This document shows positions 1-4,405 of a stretch of 5,508 nt of DNA, piece by piece (within the stretch, counting starts at the first letter, position 1; every line of letters starts with the position of its first letter). The stretch is taken from the NCBI GenBank assembly GCA_022866005.1, contig JALHTV010000117.1:1-5508 (forward strand). The letters run 5' to 3'. The notes beneath the pieces were generated by a model. That model was not told the DNA's origin, searched no databases, and saw nothing but the letters and a program-made list of their open reading frames with translations. The DNA is from Phycisphaerae bacterium. Lineage in GTDB: Bacteria > Planctomycetota > Phycisphaerae > SM23-33. A program made the position numbers and the translations under genes.

Positions 1-1468
1 CCACCAGCGCCTCGTACTTGGGGTCGATCTCGGCGAAGATGAGGTCGTTGTGGTCCACGCGGTTGACCGGCCGATGCGTCGGTACCGAAATCACGTCCAG
101 CTTGTAGATCTTCATGAACTCATCCGCCTCGGTGATGGCCGTGCCGGTCATGCCCGCGAGCTTGCGGTACAGGCGGAAGTAGTTCTGGAAGGTGATGGTG
201 GCCAGGGTCTGGCTTTCCTCCTTGATCGGGACGGCCTCCTTGGCCTCGACGGCCTGGTGCAGGCCCTCGGACCACTGCCGGCCCTCCAGCAGTCGGCCGG
301 TGAACTCATCCACGATGATCACGCTGCCGTCCTGGACGACGTAGTCCTTGTCGCGTTCGAAGACCCGGTGCGCCCGCAGCGCCTGCTCCATCAGATGCGG
401 CCACTCCATGTTGCCGCCCACGTAGAAGCTGCCCACCCCGGCCGTCTCCTGGGCAAGCGTGACGCCCTCGTGGGTCATGTGGACGGACTTGTGGTCCAGC
501 TCGATGTCGTAGTGCTTCGTCTCGCGCGCGAGCTTGTCCTCTGCCGCCGCCAGCTCCCCCTCGGCGGCCCGGAGGCGCTCGGTGAGCTCCCCGGCCTCCT
601 GGCCGCGGACCTTGGATTGCTCCCCGCGCAGGGCCTTGATCTGCCGCCGCAGCGACTCCACGCGCTGATTGGCCCGGTCCCACGGGCGGTTGCGCTCGAT
701 CAGCTCCCGCGCGACCCGGTCGGCCTTGCGGTAGCGGTCGGTCTGCCCGTAGGCCGGGCCCGACAGGATCAGCGGCGTGCGGGCCTCGTCGATCAGGATG
801 CTGTCCACCTCGTCGACGATGGCGAAGTCCAGCGCCCCCTGCACCTGCTCGGCCAGGCGGACCTTGGTGTTGTCGCGCAGATAGTCGAAGCCGAATTCGT
901 TGTTCATGCCGTAGGTCACATCGCACGCGTACGCGGCCCGGCGGACCTCGACCTCCTCACCATAGGCCGGCATGGCGCTGGTGATGTAGCCCACGGTCAG
1001 GCCCAGAAGCTCAAAGACCGCCTTGGCAAACCCCGCGTCGCGCTCGACCAGGTAATCGTTGACCGTCACCACGTGGACCTTCATCCCGTCCAGGTGGGCC
1101 ATGTAGATGGCCGGGTAGCAGGCGAAGGTCTTGCCCTCGCCGGTGGCCTCCTCGGCGATGCGCCCCTCGTCCAGGATCATCCCCGCGACCAACTGCACAT
1201 CGAACAGTCGCAGCCCCAGGGCGCGCCGGGTGGCCTCGCGGACCAGGGCGAAGGCCTCCGCAAGCAGGCTGTCGCGGGCCTCACCGGCCCGGCGCCGACG
1301 GTGCAGGTCGACGCTCCGCTGCAACAGGGCCTCAGGGCTCAGGGCGCGGACCTCGTCTTCCAGGGGATTGATGCGCTCCTGGACGAGGCGCATCTTCGCG
1401 CGCACGATGCGCTCGTTGCGCGTGCCGCCAACGAGTTTCACCAGGGCCTTGTTGAGCAGTCCGAGCAT
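1..1468 (-). CDS. secA: Preprotein translocase ATPase SecA, N-terminal part (3' end beyond window)
   Basis: SecA is the cytoplasmic motor ATPase that drives unfolded secretory proteins through the SecYEG channel. Translation from the ATG at 1468 gives 489 codons with no stop before the window edge, about half of a normal SecA. The start is typical of the family (MLGLLNKALVKLVGGTRNER). Visible landmarks are FDVQL at 89-93, Walker A TGEGKT at 109-114, VHVVTVNDYL at 131-140, YGMNNEFGFDYLRDN at 186-200, and Walker B DEVD at 219-222 followed by SILIDEARTPLILSG. Later come VDEFTGRL at 386-393, GLHQAVEAKE at 402-411, and KLAGMTGTA at 436-444, the entry to NBD2. The preprotein-crosslinking domain region carries an extra stretch of about 45-50 charged residues (roughly 255-318) predicted to form a helical hairpin. 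Walker A is preceded by EEA rather than the common EM(K/R/A), and key catalytic residues look intact. The gene is divergent from the MerR gene, with a good promoter upstream. The identification is secure. Confidence 0.97.
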   Translation of the reverse strand, partial: MLGLLNKALVKLVGGTRNERIVRAKMRLVQERINPLEDEVRALSPEALLQRSVDLHRRRRAGEARDSLLAEAFALVREATRRALGLRLFDVQLVAGMILDEGRIAEEATGEGKTFACYPAIYMAHLDGMKVHVVTVNDYLVERDAGFAKAVFELLGLTVGYITSAMPAYGEEVEVRRAAYACDVTYGMNNEFGFDYLRDNTKVRLAEQVQGALDFAIVDEVDSILIDEARTPLILSGPAYGQTDRYRKADRVARELIERNRPWDRANQRVESLRRQIKALRGEQSKVRGQEAGELTERLRAAEGELAAAEDKLARETKHYDIELDHKSVHMTHEGVTLAQETAGVGSFYVGGNMEWPHLMEQALRAHRVFERDKDYVVQDGSVIIVDEFTGRLLEGRQWSEGLHQAVEAKEAVPIKEESQTLATITFQNYFRLYRKLAGMTGTAITEADEFMKIYKLDVISVPTHRPVNRVDHNDLIFAEIDPKYEALV

Positions 1469-1481
1469 GGGGCTAGCGGTG

Positions 1482-1486
1482 CCTCC
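1482..1486 (-). promoter_or_regulatory. Weak ribosome binding site candidate for secA
   Basis: GGAGG on the minus strand is the only Shine-Dalgarno-like core in the predicted secA leader. It lies 13 nt before the ATG at 1468, longer than the usual 5-9 nt, so its role is uncertain. The SecA N-terminus itself supports the chosen start. Confidence 0.35.
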
Positions 1487-1511
1487 ACCGGCGGGCGATG
1501 GGCCTGGGATG

Positions 1512-1541
1512 AGTATCGCACAATCACGCCGAGCCCGTCAA
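1512..1541 (-). promoter_or_regulatory. Probable sigma70-type promoter of secA
   Basis: Read on the minus strand, TTGACG (complement of 1536-1541) is followed after 18 bp by GATACT (complement of 1512-1517). These are 5/6 and 4/6 matches to the -35 and -10 consensus. Transcription would start near 1505, giving a leader of about 36 nt before the ATG at 1468. The position and direction suit secA. This is a motif call only. Confidence 0.6.
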
Positions 1542-1555
1542 GACACCGGCCCGGC

Positions 1556-1567
1556 GCCCGCGCGGGC
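1556..1567. promoter_or_regulatory. 12 bp perfect dyad in the secA/merR divergent spacer, possible operator
   Basis: GCCCGCGCGGGC is a perfect inverted repeat. It lies 14 bp upstream of the predicted secA -35 hexamer and 51 bp before the start of the divergent MerR-type gene. MerR-family regulators bind dyads in promoter spacers, often their own, so it could be an operator. In DNA this rich in GC a palindrome made only of G and C can also arise by chance. I see no convincing -35/-10 pair for the MerR gene to anchor it. Confidence 0.25.
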
Positions 1568-1618
1568 TAAAGTCCTCGCAGCAGTGGAGGCGATAGATTT
1601 CAAAGGCCCCCAGCACCT

Positions 1619-1867
1619 ATGGCACGCAAGAAGACATCCCCAACCCCGCCGATGCGGCTCTCCCAAGCCGCCCAGGCCGCCGGGGTGAGCAAGCAGACCG
1701 TGGAGTATTACTGCATGCTCGGCCTGGTCCGCCCCCTGCGCCCGCCCCACCGGCGCGGGCGGTTCTTCGACGCCGGCCTGGTCAAGCGAATCGCCCTCAT
1801 CCACCGCCTCAACGCCTCGGGGTACACCCTGCGGTCCATCCGCGAGACCTACCTGCGGCACCGATAG
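1619..1867 (+). CDS. Minimal MerR-type helix-turn-helix DNA-binding protein
   Basis: This 82-residue basic protein consists almost entirely of a MerR-family winged helix-turn-helix domain. After a K/P-rich tail (1-11) come MRLSQAAQAAGVSKQTVEYY (12-31, helix-turn-helix), MLGLVRP (33-39), a basic wing RRGRFFDAG (45-53), then VKRIALIHRLNASGYTLRSIRETYL (55-79), the classic 'I..L...G.TL..I.E.' segment. Typical MerR proteins continue with a dimerisation coiled coil and an effector domain; here the stop follows directly at residue 82, so no metal or ligand sensor is present. The usual RYYE of the recognition region is EYYC. The start is the first ATG in frame; upstream AAAGG at 1602-1606 is 12 nt away, so the ribosome binding site is weak. 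It is divergent from secA. The target is unknown: autoregulation or control of secA are possibilities by position only. It could also act like an excisionase-type architectural protein, but no mobile element is seen. Confidence 0.85.
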   Translation: MARKKTSPTPPMRLSQAAQAAGVSKQTVEYYCMLGLVRPLRPPHRRGRFFDAGLVKRIALIHRLNASGYTLRSIRETYLRHR

Positions 1868-2001
1868 TGCCAAGTGCGAATTCGGCTGCGGGGGGTCACG
1901 TCGTCCGTCGCGCGAGCCAATCTTTGTGGCGGGCGGTCCACCGTATTCCGGCAATCCGGTATTCCGGTCCTTCGTTCACCTCGGTAGCATAGTCCACTGA
2001 G
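1868..2001. other. Spacer between the MerR gene and the histidine kinase
   Basis: This 134 bp holds no gene I can support. It contains an 8 bp palindrome CGAATTCG near its left end and a run of three 8 bp tandem units at 1945-1968. TAGCAT at 1985-1990 resembles a -10 hexamer but would place transcription start within about 5 nt of the kinase ATG, and no matching -35 is visible. I see no clear terminator for the MerR gene. Confidence 0.5.
1945..1968. repeat. Three tandem 8 bp units upstream of the kinase gene
   Basis: ATTCCGGC, AATCCGGT and ATTCCGGT follow one another without gaps, sharing the core A(T/A)TCCGG at an exact 8 bp period. The last unit ends 33 bp before the kinase start codon. 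It could be a regulator binding array or a simple short tandem duplication. The repeat is seen directly; its role is inference. Confidence 0.6.
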
Positions 2002-3639
2002 ATGGCCAAGCACTTGAGATTGTCGCTGGCGATGAAGCTGCGGCTGCTGTTTGGGGCGGCCGTGCTGGGCATCATTGCCGCGGCGCTGGTGGTGCCGTGG
2101 TACTTCCTGGAGGTGCTGGCCGAACAATCCATGCAGCAGCAAGGCGCGCAGATCAGCGGTCTGGTCATCGACGAGCATCTGCGCGACCCCAAGGACCCTG
2201 CCATCGGCAACCTGGTCGCCTCACTGTACGCCGCCGGCGGCGTGGAGGATGGTCGCAGCGGACCGTTCTTCATCAAGCTCTCACCCCAGATGAAGCCGGA
2301 CCGGCCGCTGGACTCCATAGCCCGCGCGGCGGCGCGGACATTCCGCCGGACGCCCCACCAGGGGGTTACCGTCACCAAGACCGAGGACGAGCGGGGCCGG
2401 CCGGTCCATCGCAGCTTCCGGGCCGTGCGGGCCGACCCGATCTGCATGAAGTGCCACGCACCCGCGGCGGGCGCGGAGCATCAGTTCCAGCCGGGGCAAC
2501 TGGTCGGCATGATCGACGTGGCCGTGCCCGCCGACGTCGAGAGCGGGGCGCTGGTGTGGTGGACGCGCGGGGCGTTCGTCGTCGGGGCGGCGCTGGCGAC
2601 GCTGCTGGCGATCATCCTGTTTGCCATCCTCACGCAGAAGCTCATCCTCCGCCCGCTGCGGCAGCTCCGCAACGTGGCCGACAAAGTCACCGAGGGCGAC
2701 CTGACCGTCCGCAGCACCATCCGCACCGGGGATGAGCTCCAGCGCCTGGGCGACAGCTTCAACGAGATGCTCACCGCCATCGCCGACCAGCACGAACAGC
2801 TCCGGGCCGCCAACCGCGCCCTGGACCTCAAGCTCGACGAGCTGGCCCAGGCCAACGTGTCGCTGTTCGAGGCCAACAAGGTCAAGACCGAGTTCCTGGC
2901 CAACGTCTCCCACGAGCTGCGCACCCCGCTCAACAGCATCATCGGGTTCGCCGACCTGCTGGGCGAGTCGCCCGAGGAGCGCACCCGCCACTACGGGCGG
3001 AACATCGGCGCCTCCGCCAAAAACCTGCTGAGCCTGATCAACGACATCCTGGACCTGGCGCGCCTCGAGGCCGGCAAGGCCACCATCCGCTGGGACAAGG
3101 TCTCCCTGATCGACACCTGCCAGACGCTGGTGGCGCTGATGAAGCCCCTAGCCGACAAGAAGGAGCTGGTTTTCGAGGCCCACCTGGGCGAGGACCTGCC
3201 CATCGTCACCACCGACGCCAGCAAGTGCCAGCAGATCCTCTACAACCTGCTGTCCAACGCGATCAAGTTCACCCCCGCCGGCGGCAGCGTGATCGTCTCG
3301 GCCGCGGTGGGGACCAGCGGCGAGGGGCAGACCCAGACCCCAGAGGTCACCATCGCCGTCACCGACACCGGCCCGGGCATCGCCGACGCCGACCAGCAGA
3401 GCATCTTCGAGAAGTTCTACCAGTCCGACCGCTCGCTGACCAAGGAGGCCGCCGGGGCGGGCCTGGGCCTGTCGATCGCCAAGGAGCTGGCCGGCCTGCT
3501 GGGCGGGCGCTTGACGCTGAAAAGCTCCCCCGGCCAGGGCGCCGTCTTCACACTCCACCTGCCCATCGAACCCCCCGCGTCGCTGACCGCACCCGCCACA
3601 CCCCCGGCAAGCCCGCCGCCGCCCGCCGAGGAGCAGTAG
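2002..3639 (+). CDS. Membrane sensor histidine kinase with periplasmic c-type haem motif
   Basis: A 545-residue sensor kinase that autophosphorylates on histidine and would pass phosphate to a response regulator not present in the window. Order of parts: basic N-terminus; membrane segment 1 (about 14-36); periplasmic region 38-186 holding FRAVRADPICMKCHAP with a CxxCH haem-c site (Cys148, Cys151, His152), then GQLVGMIDVAVP; membrane segment 2 (187-211); HAMP linker (about 212-263, with RPL and DELQRLGDSFNEM); coiled coil (264-298); HisKA with SHELRTPLN, phospho-acceptor His304; ATPase domain with N box NLLSNAIKF (Asn419), G1 DTGPGI (455-460), F box EKFYQ and G2 GAGLGLSI (485-492). All kinase motifs are intact. 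The sensor region resembles the DUF3365/Tll0287-like haem domain seen in other kinases, suggesting redox or gas sensing; the domain name is less sure than the haem motif. The C-terminus is a proline/alanine-rich tail (523-545) with no receiver domain. The ATG at 2002 lacks a Shine-Dalgarno; Met11 (2032) is an alternative start and keeps the membrane segment. Confidence 0.93.
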   Translation: MAKHLRLSLAMKLRLLFGAAVLGIIAAALVVPWYFLEVLAEQSMQQQGAQISGLVIDEHLRDPKDPAIGNLVASLYAAGGVEDGRSGPFFIKLSPQMKPDRPLDSIARAAARTFRRTPHQGVTVTKTEDERGRPVHRSFRAVRADPICMKCHAPAAGAEHQFQPGQLVGMIDVAVPADVESGALVWWTRGAFVVGAALATLLAIILFAILTQKLILRPLRQLRNVADKVTEGDLTVRSTIRTGDELQRLGDSFNEMLTAIADQHEQLRAANRALDLKLDELAQANVSLFEANKVKTEFLANVSHELRTPLNSIIGFADLLGESPEERTRHYGRNIGASAKNLLSLINDILDLARLEAGKATIRWDKVSLIDTCQTLVALMKPLADKKELVFEAHLGEDLPIVTTDASKCQQILYNLLSNAIKFTPAGGSVIVSAAVGTSGEGQTQTPEVTIAVTDTGPGIADADQQSIFEKFYQSDRSLTKEAAGAGLGLSIAKELAGLLGGRLTLKSSPGQGAVFTLHLPIEPPASLTAPATPPASPPPPAEEQ

Positions 3640-3665
3640 CCGTCGCGGCGCCCCGCCTGTGCGAG

Positions 3666-4211
3666 CTAACGGACAGCCAATTCCTTCACGGCGAACAGGA
3701 GCAAGTACAGCAGATTGTGGGCTTCGGCCAGCAGGCTGGGGATGAGGTACGACCCCATGTCGGCCCTGGTCTGTAACGCCCGCCACCTGGGGAACCACCT
3801 GGGAACCGCGGAACAATACTCCAGGTAAGGCGCACCGAACGTGGTGGCCAGGTAGGCTTCTTCATAGCGGACAACCAGACTGTAGACGGCCGCACAGTAA
3901 ACCAGTTGGACGGGGACGAACCAGAACATCCCGGTCAGCATGCAGACCCCCGACAGTATGATCGTATTGCCGATGTAGCTGGGATTCCGGACGCAGGCGT
4001 AGGGACCGGTGGTCGTGAGCGTCTTCCTGACCTTCAGGCGGTAACGCAAGTGCACCTGTGCCCACACCCTCAGGGCCAGCCCGACCGCGAACGTCGCTCC
4101 CCCGATCCCCCAGGCGAGCAGATCATTGTCGGTCTCCCCCCATGTGCACAAGGTCACGAAGATCATCAGTGGCGCCATGAGCAGCCCGCGGAGTTTGTAG
4201 ATGACCTTCAT
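3666..4211 (-). CDS. Small membrane methyltransferase, isoprenylcysteine/phospholipid methyltransferase type
   Basis: This 181-residue polytopic membrane protein carries the signature of the ICMT/PEMT-like methyltransferases, which use S-adenosylmethionine to methylate lipid or lipid-like substrates at the membrane. Visible are hydrophobic segments at about 9-22, 32-52, 78-115 and 156-175. The cofactor-region motif is TTTGPYACVRNPSYIGN (66-82), with the family's 'GPY..VR(H/N)P.Y.G'. The C-terminal motif is RYEEAYLATTFGAPYLEY (115-132), followed by VPRWFP (136-141), matching 'EE..L...FG..Y..Y...VPR'. The substrate cannot be told from sequence; bacteria mostly lack prenylated CaaX proteins, so a lipid or quinone-like substrate is more likely. 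The ATG at 4211 has a good AGGGA site 7 nt upstream. The gene converges on the kinase with a 26 bp gap, so the two are not co-transcribed. Arginine codon use differs from the kinase (five AGG of 12 Arg codons versus no AGG in the kinase), hinting at a different history. Confidence 0.85.
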   Translation of the reverse strand: MKVIYKLRGLLMAPLMIFVTLCTWGETDNDLLAWGIGGATFAVGLALRVWAQVHLRYRLKVRKTLTTTGPYACVRNPSYIGNTIILSGVCMLTGMFWFVPVQLVYCAAVYSLVVRYEEAYLATTFGAPYLEYCSAVPRWFPRWRALQTRADMGSYLIPSLLAEAHNLLYLLLFAVKELAVR

Positions 4212-4218
4212 GGCTTAT

Positions 4219-4223
4219 TCCCT
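4219..4223 (-). promoter_or_regulatory. Ribosome binding site of the methyltransferase gene
   Basis: AGGGA on the minus strand lies 7 nt before the ATG at 4211. It is the best-placed Shine-Dalgarno in the window and supports that start. Confidence 0.6.
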
Positions 4224-4242
4224 GTCAGGCCAGGGCCGCGCG

Positions 4243-4248
4243 ATTCTA
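4243..4248 (-). promoter_or_regulatory. Candidate -10 element of the methyltransferase gene
   Basis: TAGAAT on the minus strand matches five of six bases of TATAAT and follows a short T run, in a locally AT-richer patch. Transcription would start near 4236, about 25 nt before the start codon. No good -35 hexamer is seen at 16-18 bp, so the call rests on the -10 alone. Confidence 0.4.
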
Positions 4249-4282
4249 CAAAAGACCCCTTTCGGCCGCCACATGATGAGAT

Positions 4283-4303
4283 GCTCGGCCGAGGGGGCCG
4301 AGC
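4283..4303. repeat. Hairpin 1 of a REP-like cluster
   Basis: A perfect 8 bp inverted repeat, GCTCGGCC and GGCCGAGC, is separated by the 5 nt loop GAGGG. There is no T run on either strand, so it is not a classical intrinsic terminator. Confidence 0.65.
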
Positions 4304-4328
4304 CACATGCCCAGCCTGGATGTGTGGC
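4302..4328. repeat. Imperfect hairpin linking hairpins 1 and 2
   Basis: GCCACAT (4302-4308) can pair with ATGTG-T-GGC (4320-4328) with a single bulged T. It encloses an inner CCAG-C-CTGG stem at 4311-4319. It overlaps the edges of both neighbouring hairpins, so the folds would compete. Confidence 0.45.
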
Positions 4329-4347
4329 ACAGCCGCCCCGGCTGTGC
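4327..4347. repeat. Hairpin 2 of a REP-like cluster
   Basis: A perfect 9 bp inverted repeat, GCACAGCCG and CGGCTGTGC, flanks a CCC loop. It lies about 50 nt past the stop of the upstream minus-strand gene. With no T run it could be a transcript-end stabiliser or part of a dispersed repeat rather than a terminator. GCCCAG (4309-4314) and CTGGGC (4349-4354) could also pair around it. Confidence 0.65.
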
Positions 4348-4348
4348 T

Positions 4349-4369
4349 CTGGGCCCCCGCGACGCCCAG
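4349..4369. repeat. Hairpin 3 of a REP-like cluster
   Basis: CTGGGC (4349-4354) and GCCCAG (4364-4369) form a 6 bp stem with a 9 nt loop. The left arm could alternatively pair with GCCCAG at 4309-4314, so it may be part of a switchable fold. Confidence 0.4.
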
Positions 4370-4393
4370 GCTCCGTGCTGCGAGTTCGTCCAT

Positions 4394-4405
4394 CGCGCTA
4401 GCGCG
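4394..4405. repeat. 12 bp palindrome overlapping the stop of the DUF2079-like gene
   Basis: CGCGCTAGCGCG is a perfect palindrome with the gene's TAG stop at its centre. It could fold as a 4 bp stem with a CTAG loop. No T run follows on the minus strand. It may be chance in GC-rich coding sequence. Confidence 0.35.

Larger units (their letters stand above)
4212..4397. other. Spacer between the DUF2079-like gene and the methyltransferase gene
   Basis: No gene is supported in this 186 bp. Its left third holds the ribosome binding site and -10 element of the methyltransferase gene. Its middle, about 4283-4369, is a cluster of hairpins listed separately. Open frames crossing it are short or are antisense shadows of the flanking genes. 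Confidence 0.6.

Noticed and set aside
306..926. A 206-codon minus-strand frame inside secA.
   Set aside because: It is out of frame with secA and is low-complexity R/G/A/P-rich shadow sequence.
50..1570. A 506-codon open frame on the plus strand.
   Set aside because: It is antisense to secA, whose minus-strand frame encodes unmistakable SecA motifs. The plus-strand translation shows no family features and reflects GC-rich codon structure.
1538..1954. A 138-codon minus-strand frame overlapping the MerR gene.
   Set aside because: It is antisense to a clear MerR-type domain, runs across both spacers and has no recognisable features.
2281..2991. Long minus-strand frames opposite the histidine kinase, here and at 3148-3816.
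   Set aside because: The plus-strand kinase has every expected motif, and the antisense frames resemble no protein family.
3640..3665. A bidirectional terminator between the converging kinase and methyltransferase genes.
   Set aside because: Only a 4 bp GGCG/CGCC stem is visible in the 26 bp gap, with no T run on either strand.
4327..4347. Hairpin 2 as an intrinsic terminator of the upstream minus-strand gene.
   Set aside because: The stem is strong but no T run follows on the minus strand. It sits among other hairpins, which fits a repeat element better.
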